A DNA stretch of 7,722 nt from an uncultured Brevundimonas sp. GTDB lineage: Bacteria; Pseudomonadota; Alphaproteobacteria; Caulobacterales; Caulobacteraceae. The notes beneath the pieces are model-generated. The model was given only the letters and a program-made list of their open reading frames with translations, ran no database searches and was not told the origin of the DNA. The stretch spans positions 1-7,722 of the forward strand of contig CAMLNT010000104.1 in assembly GCA_946481425.1 (NCBI GenBank), written 5' to 3'. This document shows, piece after piece, positions 1 through 6,746 of the stretch. Every line of letters starts with the position of its first letter. The stretch's first letter is position 1. The position numbers and the translations under genes are program-made.

Positions 1-485
1 TGCGGTTCCAGGGGCCGCGCGCCAACGGCATGCCGGAGCTGCACAGCCTGTCACCCGCATTGAGCGTGTTACAGGACAAGGGCTTCAAGGTGGCCTTCGT
101 CACCGATGGCCGGATGTCGGGCGCCTCGGGCAAGACGCCGGCGGCGATTCATGTGTCGCCCGAGGCGCTGGCCGGCGGACCGCTGGCCCATGTGAGGGAC
201 GGCGACATTATCCGGCTGGACGCCGAGGCCGGGGTGCTGACGACGGTTGGCGCGGGAGACGTCTCCGCGCGACCGGCGGTCCAGCGCAGCGACGCCCATG
301 CCGAGGGTTCGTCCTGGGGCTATGGGCGAGAGCTGTTCGCGTCGTTCCGGCAATCCGTCTCGACGGCGGAGGAGGGCGCCTCGGTCTGCTTCGGTCCGCT
401 CTCGGGCCGCGCGGCGGCGATCGGTCGGCCGCGCGACGACAGTCCGCCCAACCCCAACATCGTGGACCGCGCGGTCGACGCCTGA
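1..485 (+). CDS. edd: 6-phosphogluconate dehydratase, C-terminal part (5' end outside window)
   Basis: Edd dehydrates 6-phosphogluconate to 2-keto-3-deoxy-6-phosphogluconate (KDPG) in the cytoplasmic Entner-Doudoroff pathway. The reading frame is open from the window edge (first whole codon at base 3), so only about the last 160 residues are visible. The fragment matches the end of the IlvD/Edd family as I remember E. coli Edd: an ANGMPELH segment, then [12 protein letters not shown] (the conserved Ser-rich segment near the active site in this family), [18 protein letters not shown], and a final GRELFASFR helix. The Fe-S cluster cysteines lie upstream and are not seen. After the usual end (EEGASVCF, around base 385) the frame runs on for about 30 residues rich in Arg, Asp and Pro. 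This tail is absent from E. coli Edd and could be lineage-specific or a lost stop. glk follows 18 bases later, so the two are probably co-transcribed. The family call is secure; only the tail is uncertain. Confidence 0.95.
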   Translation, partial: RFQGPRANGMPELHSLSPALSVLQDKGFKVAFVTDGRMSGASGKTPAAIHVSPEALAGGPLAHVRDGDIIRLDAEAGVLTTVGAGDVSARPAVQRSDAHAEGSSWGYGRELFASFRQSVSTAEEGASVCFGPLSGRAAAIGRPRDDSPPNPNIVDRAVDA

Positions 486-503
486 GGCGAGGAGGATGCG
501 CTG

Positions 504-1481
504 ATGACCATGGAGGACGGCACGCTCGCCCTCGTCGGCGATGTCGGCGGGACCAACGCCCGGTTCGCCCTGGCGCGCTGGCAGCAGGGCCGGTTCGCCC
601 TGGAACAGCAGGAGAGCTTTCCGGCGCAGGAGCACCCGACCTTCCTCGCCGCCGTGCGCGACTATATCGCCGGCCGCGATCAGCGGCCCGATTATGCGGT
701 CCTGGCCGTAGCGGGCCCGGTCAGGCAGGGTGAGATCGACCTGACCAACTCACCCTGGCGTGTGTCCGAGACGGAACTGGAAGGCCTTGGCCTGAAGACG
801 GCGCGGCTGATCAATGATTTCGAGGCGCTGGCCTGGGGGGCGCCGGTGGTGCCGCCGGGCGAACTGGCTTCGCTAGGCGGACCGGTCGAGGGCGACCCGT
901 CTGCGGCGATCGCGGTGCTGGGTCCCGGCACAGGGTTCGGCGTCTCGGCCCTGATCCGGGATGGCCACGGCGGCGAGATGGCCATGCCGGGCGAAGGCGG
1001 CCACGTCTGCTTCGCGCCGGGCGACGCGGTCGAGGACGAAATCCTGCGCATCCTGAGACGGCGCTACGATAGGGTTTCGGTCGAGCGTCTGATCTGTGGT
1101 CCAGGCCTTGTGAACCTGCACCGGGCGCTGACCGAGATCGAAGGGCGCGAAACCAGCATCGACGATCCCGCCGAGATCACGCGACAGGCGCTGGAAGACT
1201 GGAACAGCCCCTGTGGTGCGACGCTGGCTCGGTTCTGCGCCATCCTGGGCGCCGTCGCCGGTGACGTGGCGCTGACCACCGGGGCACGGGGCGGCGTCTA
1301 TATCGCGGGCGGGATCGCGCCGCGCATCCTGGACTTCCTGAAGGCCAGCCCGTTCCGCGAGCGCTTCGAGCGCAAAGGCCGGTTCGTCGACTACATGAAG
1401 GCTATCCCGACCCACGTCATCCTGCACAAACACGCAGCGCTGCTGGGCGCGGCCCACGCCCTCGAAAGGATCAAGCCATGA
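504..1481 (+). CDS. glk: Glucokinase (Glk family, E. coli type, not ROK)
   Basis: Glk phosphorylates glucose with ATP to glucose-6-phosphate and so feeds the Entner-Doudoroff pathway. The 325-residue product is close to the E. coli length (321). The N-terminal phosphate-binding loop GDVGGTNAR is at residues 12-20. The catalytic Asp is D105 in LINDFEALAWG. A second nucleotide loop, LGPGTGFG, is near 139-146. Glucose-contacting residues fall at E164 and H167 in GEGGH and E194 in VSVERLICGPG, each offset by seven from the E. coli positions I recall (E157, H160, E187). A C-terminal ARGGVYIAGG motif (261-270) completes the fold. The ATG at 504 is chosen because GGAGG at 491-495 sits 8 bases upstream; an in-frame ATG at 510 is a less likely alternative. 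The gene lies between edd and eda and overlaps the eda start by four bases, which implies translational coupling. Confidence 0.97.
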   Translation: MTMEDGTLALVGDVGGTNARFALARWQQGRFALEQQESFPAQEHPTFLAAVRDYIAGRDQRPDYAVLAVAGPVRQGEIDLTNSPWRVSETELEGLGLKTARLINDFEALAWGAPVVPPGELASLGGPVEGDPSAAIAVLGPGTGFGVSALIRDGHGGEMAMPGEGGHVCFAPGDAVEDEILRILRRRYDRVSVERLICGPGLVNLHRALTEIEGRETSIDDPAEITRQALEDWNSPCGATLARFCAILGAVAGDVALTTGARGGVYIAGGIAPRILDFLKASPFRERFERKGRFVDYMKAIPTHVILHKHAALLGAAHALERIKP

Positions 1482-2092
1482 TCGAGCTGATGCAAAGGGC
1501 GATCGTCATCCCCGTGCTGACGATCGAGCGGGTGGAAGACGCTGCGCCGCTCGCGCGGGCGCTGACGGCCGGAGGCCTGAGCGTGCTGGAAGTCACCCTG
1601 CGAACGACGGTGGCGCTTGAAGCCATCGCGGCCATCGCCGCAGATGTGCCTGAGGCGGTGGTCGGGTCGGGCACTTGTCTGACGCCTGCCGACATCGAAC
1701 GTTCGGCAAACGCCGGCGCGCAGTTTGCGGTCAGCCCCGGTCTGACGCCCGACCTGCTGGCGGCCGATGCCATTCCTCTTCTGCCCGGCGTGGCCACGGC
1801 GTCCGAGCTCATGGCGGGCCTCCAGGCAGGCCTTTCGGCGTTCAAGTTCTTCCCGGCCGTTCCAGCGGGCGGGGTAGCCATGCTGAAGGCCTGGGCCGGG
1901 CCCTTCGCCGATGTGAAGTTCTGTCCGACCGGCGGCATCGACGCGGCGAGCGCTCCGGACTTTCTCGCCTTGTCCAACGTCGCCTGTGTCGGCGGCGGGT
2001 GGGTCGCACCGAAAGCTCTGATCGACGCCCGTGACTGGGCCGGTATCACGGACCTGGCGCGCGCCGCCGCGGCCCTGTCGCCGAAGCGCTGA
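1478..2092 (+). CDS. eda: KDPG aldolase (2-dehydro-3-deoxy-phosphogluconate aldolase)
   Basis: Eda cleaves KDPG to pyruvate and glyceraldehyde-3-phosphate, the last specific step of the Entner-Doudoroff pathway, through a Schiff base on lysine. The product has 204 residues against 213 in E. coli and is a complete TIM barrel. The expected active-site residues are present: E38 and R42 in VLEVTLRT (E. coli E45, R49), T66 in VGSGTCLTP (T73), the Schiff-base lysine K123 in AFKFFPA (K133), and the phosphate-binding CPTGGI at 149-154. The start ATG overlaps the glk stop as ATGA (1478-1481), so translation is probably coupled to glk. The stop is at 2090-2092. No clear terminator with a T-tract follows. 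A KHG/KDPG family aldolase with another sugar acid as substrate is possible in principle, but the edd-glk neighbourhood makes KDPG the likely substrate. Confidence 0.97.
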   Translation: MIELMQRAIVIPVLTIERVEDAAPLARALTAGGLSVLEVTLRTTVALEAIAAIAADVPEAVVGSGTCLTPADIERSANAGAQFAVSPGLTPDLLAADAIPLLPGVATASELMAGLQAGLSAFKFFPAVPAGGVAMLKAWAGPFADVKFCPTGGIDAASAPDFLALSNVACVGGGWVAPKALIDARDWAGITDLARAAAALSPKR

Positions 2093-2278
2093 TAGCCCTG
2101 CGGGAGACGGGGCCGCGAGGCTCAGCATGGAAATCGCGGGCAATCCTTCATCCGGTCAGGCCCAGGGAGAGGCGTGACACTTCCCGCCAATGCATGGCGG
2201 CCGGCCTGATCGCGCTTCTGCCGGTGACGGAATGCTGCCAGTCTGGTCGGCGTACGCGAGCGACTGTCGGAGATGCAC
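2093..2278. other. Spacer between eda and the racemase-like gene
   Basis: This is the only sizeable gap in the left half. It holds a short hairpin at 2184-2200 (CCGCCA, five-base loop, TGGCGG) with no following T-run, so it does not look like a factor-independent terminator. No convincing -35/-10 pair was found. A 16-codon open frame (2127-2177) with GAGG six bases upstream is present but has no other support. The GGAG at 2269-2272 is the ribosome binding site of the next gene. Whether the racemase gene is transcribed from eda or from its own promoter cannot be decided from the sequence. Confidence 0.5.
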
Positions 2279-3382
2279 ATGACACCGGGCCTGGGGCCGC
2301 TTGAGGGCCTGCGGATCGTGGAGATGGACGCCATCGGTCCCACGCCGCTGGCCGCCATGATCCTGGCGGACCTCGGCGCGGACGTCGTTCGGATCGCGCG
2401 GCCGCCGAACTCCGGCCAGACCTGGGACGACACGGGCGGCGCCGTCCTTCATCGCAACCGGTCGCATGTGCATCTCGACCTCAAGCAGGCCGAAGACCGG
2501 GACAGGGTGTTGGACCTGGTCGCGCACGCCGACGCCCTGATCGAAGGGTTCCGGCCTGGCGTGATGGAACGCCTCGGCCTGGGCCCGGATGTCTGCCTTC
2601 AACGCAACGCCCGCCTCGTCTATGCGCGCATGACCGGCTGGGGCCAGACAGGGCTGATGGCGCCGCGCGCGGGCCACGACCTCAACTACATCGCCCTGAC
2701 CGGCGCCCTGCACGCCATGGGTGACCCGACCCGGCCGCCGCCCGTGCCGTTGAACCTCGTCGGAGACTATGGGGGCGGGGCGATGTTCGCCGTCGTCGGC
2801 CTCCTGGCCGGCGTGATGCAGGCGCGCGTGACCGGCGCCGGTCAGGTCGTCGATGTCGCCATGACCGATGGTTCGGCCCTGCTGGCCAGCATGTTCCACG
2901 CCTTCACCGCCTCCGGCCTCTGGCGCCCGGAGCGCGGTAGCAACCTGCTGGACGGCAGCAAGCCGTTCTATCGCTGCTACGCCTGCGCCGACGGCGAGTA
3001 TGTCGCTGTTGGAGCGCTCGAGCCGCAGTTCTTCGCGCAACTGCTGGCGGGCCTGGGTCTGCCGGCGGACCGGTTCGTCCAGTACGATCCCGCCGGCTGG
3101 GGCGAGATGCAGGCCGTTTTCACAGAGATCTTCGCCACGCGCACGCGCGACGAATGGGCCGCGACGTTTGAAGGCCTGGATGCCTGCGTGACGCCCGTCC
3201 TGTCGTTCATGGAAGCGCCCGGCCATGCTCATAATCAGGGTCGCGGAACCTATGCGACGGTCGGCGGCATCGCCCAGCCTGCGCCGGCGCCGCGTTTCTT
3301 GGCCACGCCGGCCGGGATCGACGAGACACGGCGAGGCCTGCTTACGGTCGAGGCCGCGCTGGCTCGATGGGAATCAAGCTAG
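2279..3382 (+). CDS. Alpha-methylacyl-CoA racemase-like CoA-transferase family III (CaiB/BaiF) protein
   Basis: The product (367 residues) belongs to the family III CoA-transferase fold and most resembles AMACR/MCR, which epimerises 2-methylacyl-CoA esters during branched-chain fatty acid breakdown. Visible hallmarks are an N-terminal PLEGLRIVEMDAIGPTPLAAMILADLGADVV segment (beginning near residue 7), FRPGVMERLGLGP (near 91-103), MTGWGQTG, GHDLNYIALTGALHAMG, NLVGDYGGGAMFA, QVVDVAMTDGSALL and VGALEPQF. Counted from 2279, the catalytic pair is H133 and D163 and the third residue is E248. These have the same mutual spacing as H126, D156 and E241 of the M. tuberculosis enzyme, which favours racemase over a true CoA transferase. 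The length also fits (about 360). ATG 2279 is preferred because GGAG at 2269-2272 is 6 bases upstream; the in-frame ATG at 2273 directly abuts that GGAG. The exact substrate is unknown. The stop TAG interlocks with the stop of convergent dctD. Confidence 0.88.
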   Translation: MTPGLGPLEGLRIVEMDAIGPTPLAAMILADLGADVVRIARPPNSGQTWDDTGGAVLHRNRSHVHLDLKQAEDRDRVLDLVAHADALIEGFRPGVMERLGLGPDVCLQRNARLVYARMTGWGQTGLMAPRAGHDLNYIALTGALHAMGDPTRPPPVPLNLVGDYGGGAMFAVVGLLAGVMQARVTGAGQVVDVAMTDGSALLASMFHAFTASGLWRPERGSNLLDGSKPFYRCYACADGEYVAVGALEPQFFAQLLAGLGLPADRFVQYDPAGWGEMQAVFTEIFATRTRDEWAATFEGLDACVTPVLSFMEAPGHAHNQGRGTYATVGGIAQPAPAPRFLATPAGIDETRRGLLTVEAALARWESS

Positions 3383-4728
3383 GCGGACTTGCCCGGCGTG
3401 CGGTGAGCCGAAGCCTGGATGCCGTGGCGCGCCATCTTGTCGTAGAGGGTCTTTCGCGGGACCTGCAGCGCGGTGGTCACCTGGCGGATATCCCCGCGGC
3501 AGGCGGCCAGGGCTTCCCGGATGAGTTCCGCCTCGTAGCGCGCGACCCGGTCCGACAGGCTGGCTCTCGTCTCGGCGGTGTCGGGCGGCGTCGCCAGCCC
3601 CAGCGCTACCTCATTGGCGTAGTTCGAAAGCTCCCTGAGATTGCCCGGCCAGTCGTGCTCGAGCAGACGTCGCCGCACGGCTTGGGTAACGGGGGGCATC
3701 TCTCGTTCAAGCCGCGCCGAGGCCCTGGCCAGGAAGCGCGCGAATAGCAGCGGAATGTCGTCACGCCGCTCGCGCAGCGCGGGCGCGCGCAAGCGAACGA
3801 CATTGAGCCGATAGTAGAGGTCGGGCCGCAGCTGTCCGCGCTCGACGGCCAGCGCCGCGTCGGACTTGGTGGCTGCCAGCACGCGAAGGTCCAGCGCCCG
3901 CGCCTCCGGCGAGCCCACGGGCCTGATCTCGCGTTCCTCGAGGACCCTGAGCAGCAGCATCTGCACGGCCCGGGGCGCGAGGTCGACCTCATCTAGAAAC
4001 AGCGTCCCCTGATGTGACTGCTCGATCTGCCCTTCGCGCCGACGAGCGGCGCCGGACCCGATGGCTGCTTCCTGACCCATCAACCGGGCTTCCGCATCGT
4101 CCTCCGGCAGCGAACCGCATGGCACCGCCACGAACGGGCGCAGCCGACGACGTCCGGCCGCGTGGATGGCGCGGGCTATGGCCTCCTTGCCCGAGCCGGT
4201 CTCGCCTTCGATCAGGACATCGACCTCCGCCTGCGCCAGTTCGCGCACGGCCGCGCGCAGGGCGACCGCCGCGGCGCTCTCGCCGCTCAACGGGATGGAG
4301 TCTTCGGTCTCCACGGCGAGCGCCGACAGACGACGATTGTCGAGCACGAGCGTTCGCTTCTCAAGGGCGCGCCCAAGTGTCTCGATCAGACGGTCCGACG
4401 CGAAGGGCTTGGTCAGGAAGTCGTAGGCGCCCTGCTTCATGGCGTCGACGGCATCACCGATGTCGCCGTGGCCGGTCATCAGGACGACGGGAAGGTCGGC
4501 ATCGAGTGTTCGGATCCTCTCTGCCAACTGACGGCCGTCCATGCCGGGCATGCGCAGGTCGGTGACCACCACGCCCTCGAAGTGGTCGCTCAAGGCCCTC
4601 AGCGCAGCCTCGGCGGACGCGAAAGCGCTGACGTCCAGATCAGCCAGGATGAGCCGTTCCGCGAGCGCAGAGCGGAAGGCGTCGTCGTCCTCGACCAGCA
4701 CGACACGATTGGCCCGGGGGGGCGTCAT
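3379..4728 (-). CDS. dctD: DctD-type response regulator with AAA+ domain and altered sigma-54 contact loop
   Basis: DctD is the response regulator paired with DctB; phosphorylated DctD normally activates sigma-54 transcription of dctA. The 449-residue protein has three domains. The receiver (about 9-120) has acidic residues D14/D15, phospho-acceptor D57 in VTDLRMPGMDG, T85 and K107. The AAA+ domain (about 145-375) has Walker A GETGSGKE at 175-182, Walker B GTLFLDEV with D246/E247, and an arginine-finger region with R301 and R307. A Fis-type helix-turn-helix lies at about 398-436. Two oddities stand out. The GAFTGA loop is replaced by AIGSGA (222-227). The Asn of the usual 'VNC' motif is Pro (P203). 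Both normally link ATP hydrolysis to sigma-54 remodelling, so sigma-54 activation is doubtful. The ATG at 4728 overlaps the dctB stop (ATGA), so dctB-dctD are coupled. The stop interlocks with the convergent racemase gene. The family is clear; the mode of action is open. Confidence 0.93.
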   Translation of the reverse strand: MTPPRANRVVLVEDDDAFRSALAERLILADLDVSAFASAEAALRALSDHFEGVVVTDLRMPGMDGRQLAERIRTLDADLPVVLMTGHGDIGDAVDAMKQGAYDFLTKPFASDRLIETLGRALEKRTLVLDNRRLSALAVETEDSIPLSGESAAAVALRAAVRELAQAEVDVLIEGETGSGKEAIARAIHAAGRRRLRPFVAVPCGSLPEDDAEARLMGQEAAIGSGAARRREGQIEQSHQGTLFLDEVDLAPRAVQMLLLRVLEEREIRPVGSPEARALDLRVLAATKSDAALAVERGQLRPDLYYRLNVVRLRAPALRERRDDIPLLFARFLARASARLEREMPPVTQAVRRRLLEHDWPGNLRELSNYANEVALGLATPPDTAETRASLSDRVARYEAELIREALAACRGDIRQVTTALQVPRKTLYDKMARHGIQASAHRTPGKSA

Positions 4729-6530
4729 ACCGCCCTCGCCAGAACGATGCGGAAGGCGGCGCCGGGACTTGCGGGGTCATGCAGCAGCTCGCCGCCGAAG
4801 CCCGCCACGATATCGCGACTGATGACCAGGCCCAGCCCGAGGCCCGCCGGCTTGTCGGTCGTGAATGGCGTGAACAGGCGGTCTCGAACGGCTTCGGACA
4901 GTCCTGGTCCGTTGTCCGCGATCCGGATCACCACCTTTTCACCGTCGCTCCGGGCGTCGACGGTGATCCGACCGTGGTCGACGCCATCGAGAGCCTCGAT
5001 GGCGTTCTGGAGCAGGTTGAGAACCACCTGTTCGAGGCGATTACGCTCGGCGCGGACCGCGAGGCCGTCCGGATCCACGCTCCGGGCCAGCTCGATGCCC
5101 TTCTCACGAAGCCGGTGCGACACGAGCATCAAGGCCCCGTCGATCGCCTGGCTGACATCGACCGCCACGACCTCCGACTGGCTCTTGCGCGAGAAAGCCC
5201 GCAATTCCTCGGTGATGGCGCCGACCCGCTCGGTCAGGCCGCCGATCTCCTCCAGGCACCGGGCGGCGGCTTCTGCGTCATCGCGGCCAAGATGCAGACC
5301 CGCCGTTTCCGCCCGGGTGCGGATCGCCGCGACCGGCTGGTTGATCTCATGCGCGACGCCGGCGGCGATCTGGCCAAGCGTGGCCAGTTTGTTGGCCTGC
5401 ACAAGCCGGTCTTCGAGGTCCTGCCGGTCCTTCTCGAGCCTTCGGCGCTCGTCGATTTCCTTGCTGAGGCGCCGGTTGGCGCCGCTGAGTTCGGTGGTGC
5501 GGGCGGCGACCACGGCCTCCAGCCGGGCTCTGGCCTGTTCGTCCTCCGCCGCGCGGGCGACGGCGCGCTGGCGTCGTCTGAGCAGCACACCGCTGAGCGC
5601 CGCCAGCAGCGCCGTGCTGAGCAGGCCCAGAACCTGCGCCGCCCCGACGGCGCGGGACAGCACCTGATCCGCTGGCCAGAGCAGGTGCAGTGTCCAGTCC
5701 AGGCCGATCGTCGAGTCCGTCGCATGGGCGTAGCGGCCCGTCCGGCCGTCCGTGTCCAGGCGCAGCAGGCCGTTGTCCGGCGGCGAGAACGGCAGGTCTT
5801 CGATGCTGGCGCCCGCCGTCTGCTGGGTCGCCAGTCGCCGGCGCTGCTCCGGGCTCAGCGCCCGGGTGGCGCGGAATCGCCAGCCCGGGGTCGTGGTGAT
5901 GACGACCACGCCGTCGGCATCCGTGACGTAGGTCGGTTCCTCGGAGTTGCGCCAGGCAGCCTCGAGGGCGTCGAACTCCACCTTGGCCACGATGACGCCC
6001 GCAGGCCTGCCGTCCGGCCCGTCGATACGCCGGGACAGGTAGAGGCCCGGTCGCCCGCTGACGGTGCCAAGCGCGAAGAAGGCCGCCTCGCCGTCGGAGA
6101 TGGCGTCCGAGTAGTAGGGGCGGAAGCGGTAGTTGGAGCCTACGAAGCTCGTCGGCTCGCGCCAGTTGCTGGCGGCCAACGCGGCGCCGTCCCGATCCAG
6201 CAGATAGATGGCCGCCGCGCGGACTTCGACGGCCAGTTCTTCCAGCTTGGCGCTGACGTCATCGCTGCGCTCGGGGGAGGGGGCCAGCAGCAGGGCGAGC
6301 AGGTCAGGGTCTCGGGCGAGCGCTGACGGCGCCGTTCGCTGGCGGTCGAGTTCACTACGCAGCACTGCGCCATGCAGGGCCGCCGCCGTCTGCGCCTGCC
6401 GTTCAGCGGAAGCTTCCGCGTCCAGGCGGGCCAGCGACCCGGCGCCCAGGACGGCCAGCACGCCCACCACGAGCCACGCGGCCGCGAAGAGACGCCATTG
6501 CGTCGATTCAGGAAGCGCCCGAGCCAACAT
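4725..6530 (-). CDS. dctB: C4-dicarboxylate sensor histidine kinase DctB
   Basis: DctB is an inner-membrane sensor kinase that detects external succinate, fumarate or malate and phosphorylates DctD. From ATG 6530 it has 601 residues (S. meliloti DctB is about 620). TM1 is at about 15-33. The periplasmic double-PAS/Cache sensor runs to about 293 and carries the family segments [20 protein letters not shown] (121-140) and [16 protein letters not shown]2 is at about 295-317. A charged coiled-coil linker (about 320-385) replaces a HAMP domain. The H-box [12 protein letters not shown] contains phospho-acceptor H394. The N-box [10 protein letters not shown] has N509, the G1 box IADNGPGL has D539, and the F-box and GLGLGL motif are at 552-568. 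The frame is open further upstream (ATG 6566, TTG 6590), but those starts lie across palindromic operator-like sequences and lack a Shine-Dalgarno. ATG 6530 also lacks a clear one, so the exact start is uncertain. It overlaps dctD by four bases. Confidence 0.94.
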   Translation of the reverse strand: MLARALPESTQWRLFAAAWLVVGVLAVLGAGSLARLDAEASAERQAQTAAALHGAVLRSELDRQRTAPSALARDPDLLALLLAPSPERSDDVSAKLEELAVEVRAAAIYLLDRDGAALAASNWREPTSFVGSNYRFRPYYSDAISDGEAAFFALGTVSGRPGLYLSRRIDGPDGRPAGVIVAKVEFDALEAAWRNSEEPTYVTDADGVVVITTTPGWRFRATRALSPEQRRRLATQQTAGASIEDLPFSPPDNGLLRLDTDGRTGRYAHATDSTIGLDWTLHLLWPADQVLSRAVGAAQVLGLLSTALLAALSGVLLRRRQRAVARAAEDEQARARLEAVVAARTTELSGANRRLSKEIDERRRLEKDRQDLEDRLVQANKLATLGQIAAGVAHEINQPVAAIRTRAETAGLHLGRDDAEAAARCLEEIGGLTERVGAITEELRAFSRKSQSEVVAVDVSQAIDGALMLVSHRLREKGIELARSVDPDGLAVRAERNRLEQVVLNLLQNAIEALDGVDHGRITVDARSDGEKVVIRIADNGPGLSEAVRDRLFTPFTTDKPAGLGLGLVISRDIVAGFGGELLHDPASPGAAFRIVLARAV

Positions 6531-6539
6531 CGTCACATA

Positions 6540-6557
6540 AGGGCGGAAATCCGCACA
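6540..6557. promoter_or_regulatory. Operator-like palindrome 1, probable DctD site
   Basis: The 18 bases AGGGCGGAAATCCGCACA contain a perfect inner inverted repeat, GCGGA-AA-TCCGC (6543-6554). They differ from the ideal palindrome-like TGTGCGGAAATCCGCACA at only two outer positions. The site lies between dctB and dctA, ten bases ahead of the chosen dctB ATG. Tandem DctD sites upstream of dctA are established in rhizobia. That this particular sequence binds this DctD is inference from symmetry, repetition and position. Confidence 0.6.
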
Positions 6558-6561
6558 AATG

Positions 6562-6590
6562 GCCATAGGGGTGTGCGGAAAATCGCACAA
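6562..6590 (-). promoter_or_regulatory. Weak sigma-70-like promoter candidate for dctBD
   Basis: Read on the - strand, TTGTGC (6590-6585) and TATGGC (6567-6562) are separated by exactly 17 bases and would start near 6555, about 25 bases before the dctB ATG at 6530. Each hexamer matches the consensus in three of six positions, so this is weak. If it is real, palindrome 2 covers the -35 and spacer and palindrome 1 covers the transcription start, which would allow repression by DctD. Confidence 0.2.
6572..6589. promoter_or_regulatory. Operator-like palindrome 2, probable DctD site
   Basis: The sequence TGTGCGGAAAATCGCACA has a perfect outer inverted repeat TGTGCG/CGCACA around a six-base AT-rich centre. 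It matches palindrome 1 in 14 of 18 aligned positions, including GCGGAAA and CGCACA. The centre-to-centre distance is 32 bp, about three helical turns, so a regulator could bind both copies on one DNA face. This is one of the more AT-rich short stretches in a very GC-rich region. Confidence 0.65.
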
Positions 6591-6624
6591 CCTGGCGCCC
6601 CGTACAGCCGCAACGCCAGACCAA

Positions 6625-6642
6625 CATGCGGAAAAATCAGCG
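6625..6642 (+). promoter_or_regulatory. Degenerate third operator copy (one intact half-site)
   Basis: TGCGGAAAA at 6627-6635 repeats the left half of palindrome 2, but the right half (ATCAGCG) is degraded. Its register is 53 bp from palindrome 2, close to five helical turns, and it is the copy nearest to dctA. It could be a weak site or a remnant. Support is the shared nine bases and the phasing only. Confidence 0.35.
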
Positions 6643-6644
6643 CT

Positions 6645-6665
6645 ATCGCGAAAGGCCTGCGCGAT
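6645..6665. repeat. Inverted repeat ATCGCG-N9-CGCGAT upstream of dctA
   Basis: A perfect six-base inverted repeat with a nine-base centre sits just upstream of the candidate -35 element, at about -47 relative to the inferred start. It does not resemble the GCGGAAA palindromes, so it could be a site for a second regulator. CGCG-containing repeats arise easily in GC-rich DNA, so support is modest. Confidence 0.3.
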
Positions 6666-6695
6666 TTGCGGCGAGACTTGGGCGCATCGGATAGT
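6666..6695 (+). promoter_or_regulatory. Weak sigma-70-like promoter candidate for dctA
   Basis: TTGCGG (6666-6671) and GATAGT (6690-6695) are separated by 18 bases and would start transcription near 6702, some 57 bases before the dctA start. The match is partial (three of six and four of six to the E. coli consensus). It is listed because no good -24/-12 sigma-54 element is visible. The best sigma-54-like alignment in the region, CGGCGA-N5-GGGC at 6669-6683, keeps only the GG and GC dinucleotides and one C. Confidence 0.25.
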
Positions 6696-6729
6696 GTGTC
6701 ACAGCCCGCGCCAAGACGGGTTGTAGCGG

Positions 6730-6742
6730 CGGACAAAGTCCG
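6730..6742 (+). other. Small leader hairpin ahead of the dctA ribosome binding site
   Basis: CGGAC-AAA-GTCCG can form a five-base-pair stem with a three-base loop, ending four bases before the Shine-Dalgarno. An alternative longer-range pairing of AGACGG (6714-6719) with CCGTCT (6740-6745) would use the same 3' arm. No regulatory role is demonstrated by the sequence. Confidence 0.3.
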
Positions 6743-6746
6743 TCTC

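Noticed and set aside
2127..2177. A 16-codon open frame with GAGG six bases upstream, in the spacer after eda.
   Set aside because: Too short to judge, no hydrophobic, leader-peptide or repeated-codon character, and no attenuator-like stem directly after it.
2184..2200. Hairpin CCGCCA-N5-TGGCGG as a possible eda terminator.
   Set aside because: The six-base stem is followed by GC-rich sequence and no T-run, and it lies about 90 bases past the eda stop.
2273..2278. ATG 2273 as the start of the racemase-like gene.
   Set aside because: The only Shine-Dalgarno-like GGAG touches it directly, but is six bases from ATG 2279, a normal distance.
1391..3232. Long - strand frames opposite eda and the racemase gene (1391-2143 and 2156-3232).
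   Set aside because: No recognisable motifs; they mirror well-supported + strand genes and are compositional shadows.
4162..6326. Two long + strand open frames (4162-5667, 501 codons; 4779-6326, 515 codons) opposite dctD and dctB.
   Set aside because: Their translations are Arg/Ser/Ala-rich low-complexity text without any domain, while the - strand frames encode complete DctD and DctB. Long antisense frames are expected in DNA this GC-rich.
6531..6590. Upstream starts for dctB at ATG 6566 or TTG 6590.
   Set aside because: No Shine-Dalgarno precedes either, and the added residues are just the translation of the two palindromes; ATG 6530 still leaves a normal N-terminus before TM1.
6695..6703. 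TGTG-T-CACA perfect inverted repeat near the inferred dctA transcription start.
   Set aside because: The half-sites resemble CRP halves, but the one-base spacing does not fit the six-base CRP spacer; probably chance.
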